Part shown: one piece after another, positions 7,825-13,583 of the stretch
Numbering within the stretch: the stretch's first letter is position 1
How the letters are laid out: every line of letters begins with the position of its first letter
NCBI GenBank assembly: GCA_021828225.1
Contig: JAKASH010000026.1
Coordinates: forward strand, 1-13,583
From: Acidobacteriota bacterium
GTDB taxonomy: Bacteria; Acidobacteriota; Terriglobia; UBA7540
DNA: 13,583 nucleotides
Reading direction: 5' to 3'
The notes under the pieces: generated by a model
Databases searched by the model: none
Told to the model about the DNA's origin: nothing
The model's input: the letters and a program-made list of their open reading frames with translations, nothing else
Translations under genes and position numbers: made by a program

Positions 7825-8661
7825 ATGAGTGTATCGGCGTTCAGCGTCTATTTGCTCATCGGGGCGTCTATTGCAGGATTGATCGGTTCGCTAACCGGGC
7901 TTGGAGGCGGCGTCCTTCTGGTCCCGATGCTTGTATTGATTTTCCACGTCAACGTGCGCTATGCCGTGGGAGCTTCGCTGATTTCCGTGATTGCTACCTC
8001 ATCCGGCGCCGCAGCTGCCTATCTCACCGAAGGCTATACCAACCTGCGAATCGGCATGTTCCTGCAGGTTGCGGCCACCGCCGGAGCGCTTGCGGGAGCT
8101 ATAATTGCAGCATATCTCCATGCGGCGACGATCGCTATCATCTTTGGTCTGGTCTTGCTCTACTCCTGTTATATGTCCTTCCGGCGCAAGGAAGAGTCCG
8201 AAGACAGCGGGCCATCCGACCGGCTTGCGGTCCGTTTGCAGATGGAAGCGAGCTACCCCGATCCTCCAGGATGGAAACCCTACCGGGTATACAATGTGAT
8301 GGGTGGTTTTTCCCTGATGCTCGTTGCGGGCACGCTCTCCGGATTGCTTGGCATCGGCTCCGGGGCCGTCAAGGTGCTGGCGATGGATCAGCTTATGCGG
8401 TTGCCGTATAAGGTTTCGACGACAACCAGCAATTTCATGATCGGGATTACGGCGGCGGCAAGTGCGGGGGTTTATCTCCTGCAAGGCTTTATCGACCCGG
8501 GTTTGACGATGCCGGTAATGCTGGGAGTTCTCCTGGGTGCCTTCACTGGTGCTAAGCTCTTAATGAGAGTCCCGACGAAACCGCTGAGGATGTTCTTCTG
8601 CTTTATTATTTTTATCATGGCGGTTGAGATGATTTACAGTGGCCTGACAGGGAGACTTTAA
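7825..8661 (+). CDS. TauE/SafE (TSUP) family anion transporter, paralog C
   Basis: This is the third TauE/SafE permease, 278 residues from ATG 7825. It aligns without gaps to paralog B (about 66 % identity by hand count) and keeps TGLGGGVLLVPML, the charged central loop FRRKEESE...PSDRLAVRL, and the C-half LSGLLGIGSGAVKVL. It differs from A and B by K183 in place of Asn inside the second glycine motif, and by a divergent stretch around 83-106. I chose ATG 7825 because its N-terminus is the same length as that of B; GTG 7801 has a better-spaced strong ribosome site and would add eight residues. No DUF1634 gene follows; instead a second kinase-like gene starts 110 bases later. Together with copy 1 upstream this looks like a duplicated transporter-kinase unit. 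The substrate is probably a sulfur oxyanion, by context. Confidence 0.9.
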   Translation: MSVSAFSVYLLIGASIAGLIGSLTGLGGGVLLVPMLVLIFHVNVRYAVGASLISVIATSSGAAAAYLTEGYTNLRIGMFLQVAATAGALAGAIIAAYLHAATIAIIFGLVLLYSCYMSFRRKEESEDSGPSDRLAVRLQMEASYPDPPGWKPYRVYNVMGGFSLMLVAGTLSGLLGIGSGAVKVLAMDQLMRLPYKVSTTTSNFMIGITAAASAGVYLLQGFIDPGLTMPVMLGVLLGAFTGAKLLMRVPTKPLRMFFCFIIFIMAVEMIYSGLTGRL

Positions 8662-8771
8662 ACATGGCACTTTTTCACAGCCCGGGCAATTGCTGTCGAG
8701 GCCTGAACTGCCAATCGTATTTAACCATTTAAGGCGCCCATGAAGCTGAAGAAGAGAAAGGAAAGCAGTCC

Positions 8772-9611
8772 ATGGCGATCATAACGATTTCGCGTGGTTC
8801 GATGAGCGGTGGCATGGCATTCGCCGAATGTCTGGCAAAGACCTTGGGGTATCCGTCGCTGGCGCGGGAAGTTCTGGTTAAGGCTGCCGGGAAACTGGGT
8901 GTCTCAGAAGAGAAGTTGCGCGGAAAGATTGAAAAGAGTGCGAGCTTCTGGGAACGCATGACTTCCGACCGGCGCATCTACCTTATCGCTCTTCAGTCGG
9001 CATTGGCCGATGCCTGCGTGGGCGGAGACCTTGTCTATCACGGTCATGCCGGTCACCTGCTGCTCAAAGATCTTCCCAACGTGCTGCGCGTAAGGCTGAT
9101 CGCTCCGATGCCGGATAGGATTCGTGAAGTGATGGAGCGTCAGGGACTGAATTACGGGGCAGCCAGGGATTACATCCGCCTGGTGGACGAAGAGCGAGTC
9201 AGGTGGACCAAATTCGTTTATGGCCTGGATTGGCGCGACCCCAAGAACTATGACATCGTCATTAACCTGGGAAATATATCGATTAGCACGGCGTGTGCAA
9301 TGGTTGCAGCAGTAGTCAAGTTGCCGGCATACGCGACGACTGAAGAAGTAAAAAAGCGACTTCGGGATTATGCGCTGGCATGCAGGATAAAAGTTGTATT
9401 GGCGGCAAATTCAAAGTCGGGCGCCGTCAAATTTGACGTTCGTGCGGACGGCGGAAAGGTGGAGGTGTTTGGGGAGGTCGCGACGAGTGGGGTGCTGATC
9501 AGGCAGGCAGGACCGAGCGAAGAGGAAGTCCAGCTGATTGCAAAAACAGTGGAAGGAGTCGATGAAGTGGTTGTGAATCTTCGTAGATTCCCCGAATTCG
9601 CCGAGCCGTAA
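8772..9611 (+). CDS. Cytidylate kinase-like family protein with C-terminal BON-like domain, copy 2
   Basis: The 279-residue paralog of copy 1 shares about 63 % identity by hand count over the first 270 positions. The N-terminal 210 residues are about 69 % identical and the BON-like tail (211-270) only about 40 %. ISRGSMSGGMAFA (6-18) replaces a classical P-loop; REVLVKAAGKLGV, DLVYHGHAGHLLL and VLRVRLIAP are conserved between copies. The tail keeps FDVRADGGKVEVFG and AKTVEGVDEVVVN, the features that suggest a BON fold, but lacks the CxxC of copy 1. ATG 8772 follows AAAGGAAAG at 8757-8765. It sits after TauE-C in the same relation as copy 1 to TauE-B/DUF1634, and before the siroheme pair. The biochemical role is unknown. 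Confidence 0.78.
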   Translation: MAIITISRGSMSGGMAFAECLAKTLGYPSLAREVLVKAAGKLGVSEEKLRGKIEKSASFWERMTSDRRIYLIALQSALADACVGGDLVYHGHAGHLLLKDLPNVLRVRLIAPMPDRIREVMERQGLNYGAARDYIRLVDEERVRWTKFVYGLDWRDPKNYDIVINLGNISISTACAMVAAVVKLPAYATTEEVKKRLRDYALACRIKVVLAANSKSGAVKFDVRADGGKVEVFGEVATSGVLIRQAGPSEEEVQLIAKTVEGVDEVVVNLRRFPEFAEP

Positions 9612-9663
9612 TGCCAAGTTCCCTGTGAGGGGGGCTGTTGCAACCTCCGGAGTTAGGTTTCTT

Positions 9664-10242
9664 ATGAACGAGTTGTTTCCAATTTTCCTGAAACTGAGTG
9701 GGCGACAGGCTTTGGTCGTTGGTGCTGGTTCCATCGCCGCTCTACGCGTGAAGCAGTTGACAAGAGTGGGAGCACGAGTAACCGTTATTGCGCCGGAGGT
9801 CAGCGCCGAGATGGAAGAATTGGCCAAAGCAGGCTCGATTGATCTGATCCGTCGCGAGTTTGAGAGAGACGACCTCAGCGGGCGCTACTTCATTGTCATC
9901 GGCGCAACCGATGATCCTGCGGCGCAGAATGCCGTGGCCGAAGAGGCGGAGCGCAACGGCATTCTGTGTAATGTCGTGGACAATCCGGGGTGTTCCAATT
10001 TCTATACACCGGCGGTGGTCGAACGCGGGGACCTGAAGATCGCCATCAGTACGAATGGCCGGAGTCCCTTTCTGGCGGCAAAGCTTCGCCACTATCTTGA
10101 GGAGGCTATCCCCGAAAATGCCGCCGATCTGACAGAGACGGTCGGACTTCTGCGTTCGAAACTGAAATTGGAAATACCCGGTAACCTGGAAAAGCAGAAA
10201 GAACTCGTTGACGATTTCGTCGAAAAGGTCCTGAAGAAATGA
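9664..10242 (+). CDS. Precorrin-2 dehydrogenase / sirohydrochlorin ferrochelatase (CysG N-domain, Met8p-like)
   Basis: The 192-residue stand-alone equivalent of the CysG N-terminal half oxidises precorrin-2 to sirohydrochlorin with NAD and, in many homologs, inserts iron to make siroheme. The Rossmann motif VVGAGSIAALRVKQL (18-32) is near the N-terminus. VVDNPGCSNFYTPA (104-117) contains D106, the conserved catalytic aspartate position in this family, and ISTNGRSPFLAAKLR follows (128-142). I chose ATG 9664 because GGAG lies about 11 bases before it and the family N-terminus reads P.FL.L.GR; the longer in-frame start at 9625 adds an unconserved extension. The stop overlaps the methyltransferase start (ATGA). 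Siroheme is the cofactor of assimilatory and dissimilatory sulfite reductases, which fits the sulfur context. Confidence 0.93.
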   Translation: MNELFPIFLKLSGRQALVVGAGSIAALRVKQLTRVGARVTVIAPEVSAEMEELAKAGSIDLIRREFERDDLSGRYFIVIGATDDPAAQNAVAEEAERNGILCNVVDNPGCSNFYTPAVVERGDLKIAISTNGRSPFLAAKLRHYLEEAIPENAADLTETVGLLRSKLKLEIPGNLEKQKELVDDFVEKVLKK

Positions 10243-11036
10243 AATGCGCAGCCAATCGCGCAGGCAAGGTATTCATCGTTGGGGCCGGACCCGGCGCCGA
10301 CGACCTGATTACACTGCGGGGACTTCATGTTCTGCGGCAGGCGGAAGTCCTCCTTTACGATGCTCTGATCAGTACGAAGCTCCTGGACCAGGCCCCTTCA
10401 GGTGCGGAACGGATCTATGTCGGCAAGCGTTGCGGGCATCATTCCATGAAGCAGGAAGACATTAGCCGGCTCATCATTGCCAAAGCGCAGGAAGGAAACA
10501 CGGTGGTTCGCTTGAAGGGCGGAGACCCGCTGATCTTCGGGCGGGGCGGGGAAGAGGCGCTGGCTTGCGCGGACGCGGGCGTAGACTTTGAGATCGTTCC
10601 CGGGGTCTCCGCAGTTCTGGGCGCGGCCAGCTTTGCGGGGATTCCGCTGACCCACCGCGGCATCTCTTCGTCGGTGGCTTTCGTTACTGCCCATGGTGCT
10701 CGCTGTGGTGAATCTCCCGACCTCAGTTGGATCAGCCTTGCCAATGTTGTCGACACTCTGGCCGTCTTTATGGGCTCTGCGTGGCTTGGAGTGATCGCCG
10801 CTGCTCTTATCGAATCCGGCTTGCCCGGAACGAAGCCGGTGGCGGTTGTCAGCAACGCGACTATCGAAGAGCAGGCCGTGGTGTTAGGCACTCTCGACAC
10901 CATCACCGAGCAAGTGGCGCAGGCCGGCCTGGTGACTCCCATGCTCATAGTGATCGGGGAAGTCACTCGACTGAGCGAGACGCTCAATTGGTTCAAACGC
11001 CATCAGGAAGCTGCATGTAGTTCGGTCCTGCCCTGA
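10239..11036 (+). CDS. cobA: Uroporphyrinogen-III C-methyltransferase (SUMT)
   Basis: The 265-residue SAM-dependent enzyme methylates uroporphyrinogen III at C2 and C7 to give precorrin-2, the branch point to siroheme and cobalamin. Signature segments are VGAGPGADDLITLRG (14-28), VVRLKGGDPLIFGRGGEE (89-106) and VPGVSAVLGAA (120-130), followed by IPLTHRG and TLAVFMG. Length and order fit a complete stand-alone SUMT with no fused HemD or CysG-N domain. It starts within the stop codon of the precorrin-2 dehydrogenase gene, so the two form a split CysG in the same order as the domains of the fused enzyme. It is the last + strand gene before a 338-base gap, which probably marks the end of the transcription unit. 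Confidence 0.95.
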   Translation: MKCAANRAGKVFIVGAGPGADDLITLRGLHVLRQAEVLLYDALISTKLLDQAPSGAERIYVGKRCGHHSMKQEDISRLIIAKAQEGNTVVRLKGGDPLIFGRGGEEALACADAGVDFEIVPGVSAVLGAASFAGIPLTHRGISSSVAFVTAHGARCGESPDLSWISLANVVDTLAVFMGSAWLGVIAAALIESGLPGTKPVAVVSNATIEEQAVVLGTLDTITEQVAQAGLVTPMLIVIGEVTRLSETLNWFKRHQEAACSSVLP

Positions 11037-11081
11037 TCACAGCAACCACGCCTGTAGTACCGCAAGCCTCTGTGTTGAGGA

Positions 11082-11102
11082 TTTCATCGCCCTGCGATGA
11101 AA
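11082..11102 (+). terminator. Perfect 9-bp dyad downstream of cobA; weak terminator or operator
   Basis: TTTCATCGC, a CCT loop and GCGATGAAA form a perfect stem 45 bases after the cobA stop. The stem is followed by ATTTAAAC rather than a long T-run, so intrinsic termination is uncertain. Its right side (GATGAAAAT, 11096-11104) recurs inverted as ATTTTCATC at 11192-11200, which is also compatible with a regulator-binding motif. Confidence 0.4.
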
Positions 11103-11162
11103 ATTTAAACGCGTTCTAAAATCTTGCCAAATGATTGAATCTAAAGCATATGTTAATTGAGC

Positions 11163-11182
11163 ATCGAAAAAGTGTTTTCGAT
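11163..11182. promoter_or_regulatory. Perfect 8-bp palindrome, candidate operator
   Basis: ATCGAAAA, a 4-base AGTG centre and TTTTCGAT form a symmetrical site in the AT-rich leader upstream of the GcvH-like gene. Its size and symmetry suit a dimeric transcription factor, but no regulator gene is in the window to pair with it. Confidence 0.35.
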
Positions 11183-11360
11183 TGCGTTGTGATTTTCATC
11201 GTTGCGGTAGGGAGAGGCGGGCTGAGAGCCTAGACTCATAGGCTACAATCGCTGGCTATCCGCCCTGGTTTCATATCGATAGCAGAAGGTATCCCACTTG
11301 GCGGTCATCTCTCCGTTGTGGCAACCGCCTTGCTTTACGAAACATTGGAAACGTCCCGAC

Positions 11361-11366
11361 AGGAGG
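11361..11366 (+). promoter_or_regulatory. Ribosome binding site choosing the GcvH-like start
   Basis: AGGAGG lies 8 bases before ATG 11375. It makes this the start rather than the upstream GTG at 11318, which would add 19 residues in front of the hydrophobic N-terminal segment. Confidence 0.75.
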
Positions 11367-11374
11367 AAAATGCC

Positions 11375-12046
11375 ATGACAGCGGTACTGGTTCTAGTGAC
11401 GTTTGCGGTGTTCCTCACAATTGACTATTTCCGCAGCAGGAAACCGGCGGTGCAAAGCGTGGTTTCTCCCGAACCCAAGCCTCTGCCCGCGCCCGGTTTG
11501 GGCCCGGCACTGGTGGGCGGCTTTGAGGTGCGGAACAACCTTCGTTATCACCCCGGACACGCCTGGGCGCTTGGCGAAAGCCCGAACCTGGTGCGCGTCG
11601 GTCTGGACGACTTTGCCACCCGCCTGATCGGCAAGGTGAGCGCCATTTCGTTGCCGAGGCGCGGCCAGTGGATTCGCCAGGGTCAGCAACTGGTGACGGT
11701 GGCCAAAGACGGCGGCAAGGCCGCGCTGGTTTCCCCCATCGAAGGCGAAGTTCGCGAGGTCAACGAAGCTCTTCTGGCGGACCCGGCGCTGCTGGGGCGC
11801 GATCCGTACGGGGAAGGGTGGCTGATCACCGTCCACGCGCCCGACGCCAAGACGAATTTCCGCAACCTGCTGCGTGGAACCCTGGCGTGCAAGTGGATGG
11901 AGGTGGACGCGGGCCGCCTCCGCCGGCACATGTCGATGGCTGCTCCCACCGTGGCGCAGGACGGAGGCGTGGCCATCGGCAACATCGGCGACGAATTTTC
12001 CGCCAGGGAGTGGGAAAAGCTGACGCGCGAATTTTTCCTGGCGTGA
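11375..12046 (+). CDS. Membrane-anchored GcvH-like (biotinyl/lipoyl-fold) protein
   Basis: The 223-residue protein has an N-terminal hydrophobic helix (1 to about 17, VLVLVTFAVFLTIDYF), a proline-rich linker (31-43), and a domain clearly related to glycine cleavage H protein: YHPGHAWA (58-65), VRVGLDDFATRLIGKVSAISLP (73-94), SPIEGEVREVNEALLADP (120-137) and DPYGEGWLITV (143-153). In GcvH the lipoylated lysine lies in an ESVKAAS-type motif; here the corresponding stretch is KDGGKAALVSP with K115 offset by one residue and a one-residue deletion, so lipoylation is uncertain. A further domain (about 171-223) of unknown role follows. No GcvT or GcvP gene is nearby, so a glycine-cleavage role is unlikely. 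GcvH-like proteins recur near sulfur and heterodisulfide-reductase-type redox genes, and a redox or scaffold role is possible; this is inference. Confidence 0.82.
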   Translation: MTAVLVLVTFAVFLTIDYFRSRKPAVQSVVSPEPKPLPAPGLGPALVGGFEVRNNLRYHPGHAWALGESPNLVRVGLDDFATRLIGKVSAISLPRRGQWIRQGQQLVTVAKDGGKAALVSPIEGEVREVNEALLADPALLGRDPYGEGWLITVHAPDAKTNFRNLLRGTLACKWMEVDAGRLRRHMSMAAPTVAQDGGVAIGNIGDEFSAREWEKLTREFFLA

Positions 12047-12258
12047 GGATTCCTGCGTGGCGCGGCGCGCACGGGTTGTGGCAGAGGGGACTCGGTCCTG
12101 CCAAAGGCCGGTGCTACACGTAGAGATACCCCGCCGGGAGGTCTGCTGGCAGGCCGGCGTTAAGAACGAGACGTTCCAGCGGAACGTCTCTACAAAGACT
12201 GAAACCGCCGCCCCCCTTCATAGATGCGCCACCTCCGGATTCCGCTCTTCTGTCCCGC
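12047..12258. other. Convergent intergenic spacer with hairpins
   Basis: The 212 bases lie between two genes that point at each other, with no coding signal. A hairpin follows the GcvH-like stop by 33 bases: GGCA at 12080-12083 and GGAC at 12088-12091, loop TCG, then GTCC-TGCC at 12095-12102, with a 4-base bulge and no T-run. A stronger palindrome lies at 12168-12190. Either could end transcription from one or both sides. Confidence 0.45.
12120..12193. repeat. REP-like palindromic element
   Basis: A perfect 10-bp inverted repeat (GAGACGTTCC, AGC, GGAACGTCTC; 12168-12190) forms a strong hairpin. A second pairing frames it: GTAGAGA at 12120-12126 matches TCTCTAC at 12187-12193, so the 74-base unit starts and ends with complementary 7-mers. 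The layout resembles short dispersed palindromes (REP/REPIN-like) in spacers of environmental bacterial genomes. Only one copy is in the window, so the dispersed nature is not shown. It may also act as a bidirectional terminator. Confidence 0.5.
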
Positions 12259-13302
12259 TCACTTCCTCTCGAGTAACAGGTTAAACAGGTTGAATCGCAA
12301 AGCTTTTTCCTCGTCATACGGCTCGAGAGTATTCCAAGGGGTGAAATAGTGCATGGTGGCGCCCAACCCCCGAATCTTCTTAAGAAAAGTTCTGGGATCA
12401 GTGGTCTTTTGGATCATGGGGACATTGATCTCCATAAAGATGGTCAGATCAGGACTTCGGTCGAGAATTCCCCGCATCCCTTCAAGCACCAGCGGTTCGC
12501 TCCCTTCGGCGTCGATCTTAATCAGATCAACTTTTTCCTGAACAATTTCGTCGAGAGGGACAGCCTCGACCGAACGCCACTGCTCGGCCGGCGGGTCCGG
12601 CTCCGGGATAAGTTCGGGCGGAAACAGGCTTGAGCTGCCCTGGAATCTCCGCAAGACATGCAACTCGACTTGTTTCCGTGAATCAAGGACAGCAAACTGG
12701 TGCGCTTGTATGATCTGGCCAAGCCAGTTGACTTCGATGTTCCTTTTCAGAACTTCAAAAGTGCGCGGGTTAGGTTCAAACGAGTAGACACGCCCCTTAT
12801 CTCCCACCTGGCATGCGGCGGCCAGCGAGTAGTACCCGTAGTTCGCTCCCACGTCAATCACGGTCATGCCAGGCCTGAGGCGGCTGATAAACGCCTGTGT
12901 GATAGCCTTTTCCCAGAAGCCGGCCGCCACCAGTTGCGGAGTCACGCTCATGTCAGAGGCTTCGACGTACATCAGGAAGCTGTTCAGGACCCTCGTGAGC
13001 AGGAGGTCATTCCCTACGGGCACGGCAAACCGGCCGCAGGCAGAAGTGGCCGCGCCAAGGCCTTCGATCCGCCGGTTCAAGTCACGGGACAGCTTCTCCA
13101 GCATCTCACGGGTTTGGATGATCCCGTTCGCCAGATCCTGCATGCCCGCCTTGACCGACTGGTTAAACTTTGCCTGCAACATGATGCTTTCGGCGATGGC
13201 CTTTGCAAGTTGCGCGATCGTTATCGGCTGAGGTTGGGATGCCATCTCTTCTTCAGCCGTGGCTGATTCAGGATTGGGAGTCTGTAGCTGATTCTCAATC
13301 AT
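12259..13302 (-). CDS. FkbM-family SAM-dependent methyltransferase
   Basis: The 347-residue protein has an N-terminal polar and helical region (about 1-85; residues 55-82 look coiled-coil-like, with LEKLSRDLNRRIEGL) and a C-terminal FkbM methyltransferase domain from about 125. SAM-binding motif I is VIDVGANYGYYSL (148-160), the acidic motif is SFEPNP (174-179), and the FkbM-typical KIDAEGSE is at 262-269. The family O-methylates sugars, lipids or natural products; the target cannot be read here. I chose the start at 13302 because AAAGGAG lies 5 bases before it (13308-13314 on the + strand); the open frame runs on to the window edge but that extension is Arg/Cys/Trp-rich and unlike the rest. 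It is the only minus-strand gene and has no evident link to the sulfur genes, marking the edge of the locus. Confidence 0.9.
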   Translation of the reverse strand: MIENQLQTPNPESATAEEEMASQPQPITIAQLAKAIAESIMLQAKFNQSVKAGMQDLANGIIQTREMLEKLSRDLNRRIEGLGAATSACGRFAVPVGNDLLLTRVLNSFLMYVEASDMSVTPQLVAAGFWEKAITQAFISRLRPGMTVIDVGANYGYYSLAAACQVGDKGRVYSFEPNPRTFEVLKRNIEVNWLGQIIQAHQFAVLDSRKQVELHVLRRFQGSSSLFPPELIPEPDPPAEQWRSVEAVPLDEIVQEKVDLIKIDAEGSEPLVLEGMRGILDRSPDLTIFMEINVPMIQKTTDPRTFLKKIRGLGATMHYFTPWNTLEPYDEEKALRFNLFNLLLERK

Positions 13303-13583
13303 TGCTTCTCCTTTAATGGGCAGCCACCGTACCGATTCTGTGCCGTGGGCCTTTTGACATTGCACAAAGCCACGGTCAACCAGAATATGGATTGGCCGTC
13401 GCCAGCAACAACGGGCCGTTTGCTGCCGGGTCCCGGCAAATTCTGCCCAGCAATGCGTCTGAAAAAGTTCTCCGTCGGCTTCGTCAGCAATGCTGATGCA
13501 AACCGCATACCAAACCCAATTGCGTTTTGTCCGGGTGCCTGCAGAAGCAGGTAGCAGAGTTGTGCGCGCTCGGCGCATTACTC
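13303..13583 (-). other. Upstream region of the FkbM gene
   Basis: The 281 bases show no convincing gene. Apart from the ribosome site at 13308-13314, I see no clear promoter; a TTGACC reading on the minus strand around 13375 lacks a good -10 partner. The next gene lies outside the window. Confidence 0.4.

Larger units (their letters stand above)
11037..11374 (+). other. Intergenic leader with several inverted repeats
   Basis: The 338 bases hold no convincing gene. An AT-rich block (about 11101-11160) contains a loose promoter-like pair, TTGCCA at 11124-11129 and TATGTT at 11149-11154, with a long 19-base spacer. Several dyads are present: 11082-11102, 11163-11182, 11227-11244 and GGCGGT/ACCGCC at 11300-11305/11324-11329. 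Near the 3' end the longer in-frame start of the GcvH-like gene (GTG 11318) falls inside the last dyad. The region probably holds the end of the siroheme transcript and the promoter/leader of the GcvH-like gene. I do not recognise a known riboswitch class. Confidence 0.5.

Noticed and set aside
7605..8411. 268-codon + strand frame starting in the spacer before TauE-C
   Set aside because: Most of it overlaps TauE-C out of phase and is Arg/Cys-rich; only the first 70 codons lie in the spacer and they show no domain or ribosome site.
11203..11290. TPP- or glycine-riboswitch-like look of the leader (a CTGAGAG box and GGAGAG stretch)
   Set aside because: The other conserved boxes of those riboswitches are not present, so the match is too short to support a call.
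13303..13578. 92-residue N-terminal extension of the FkbM protein
   Set aside because: The internal start at 13302 has a strong ribosome site, and the extension has atypical composition and no family match.
1..13583. CRISPR arrays, tRNA genes, insertion sequences
   Set aside because: I saw no regularly spaced repeats, no cloverleaf-like segments and no transposase-like translation in any frame.

Overview
The window looks like a sulfur-metabolism locus of a bacterium with a dissimilatory sulfur pathway. It carries a membrane electron-transfer module of the Hmc/Dsr type, a zinc-site sulfate adenylyltransferase, three TauE/SafE-type anion transporters, and the two enzymes that convert uroporphyrinogen III toward siroheme. 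The coding DNA is moderately GC-rich, with strong AAAGGAG-type ribosome sites. No rRNA, tRNA or mobile-element gene is present to fix the taxonomy. A palindrome ending in GTCTCTAC near 12.2 kb resembles dispersed repeats I associate with Acidobacteriota and some other environmental phyla, but that is only a hint.

Region 1 (1-3160) is a tightly packed redox module. It holds the end of a NarI-like membrane subunit, a ferredoxin with four [4Fe-4S] clusters and a C-terminal membrane anchor, and an NrfD/HybB-type quinone-interacting subunit fused to a C-terminal six-heme cytochrome c domain. Region 2 (3208-4476) is sat, 47 bases downstream on the same strand.

Region 3 (4546-9611) is a paralogous array: TauE-A, TauE-B, DUF1634 protein, kinase-like 1, TauE-C, kinase-like 2. 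The three transporters align without gaps (hand counts: A/B about 75 %, B/C about 66 % identity), and the two kinase-like proteins are about 63 % identical. This suggests that a [TauE-DUF1634-kinase] unit was duplicated and the second copy lacks DUF1634. Each kinase-like protein ends in a BON-like domain.

Region 4 (9664-11036) holds precorrin-2 dehydrogenase and uroporphyrinogen-III C-methyltransferase with overlapping stop and start. They supply the siroheme precursor needed by sulfite reductases. Up to here all genes are on the + strand and may be transcribed together.

Region 5 (11037-13583) differs. A 338-base intergenic leader contains several inverted repeats. It precedes a membrane-anchored GcvH-like protein whose lipoyl-lysine motif is degenerate. 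A 212-base convergent spacer with a REP-like palindrome follows, then a minus-strand FkbM-family methyltransferase.

Taken together, the locus would move sulfate or sulfite across the membrane (TauE group), interconvert sulfate and APS (Sat), exchange electrons between the quinone pool, periplasmic cytochromes and the cytoplasm (redox module), and make siroheme. AprAB, Qmo and DsrAB are not in the window, so whether the pathway runs toward sulfate reduction or sulfur oxidation cannot be decided here.
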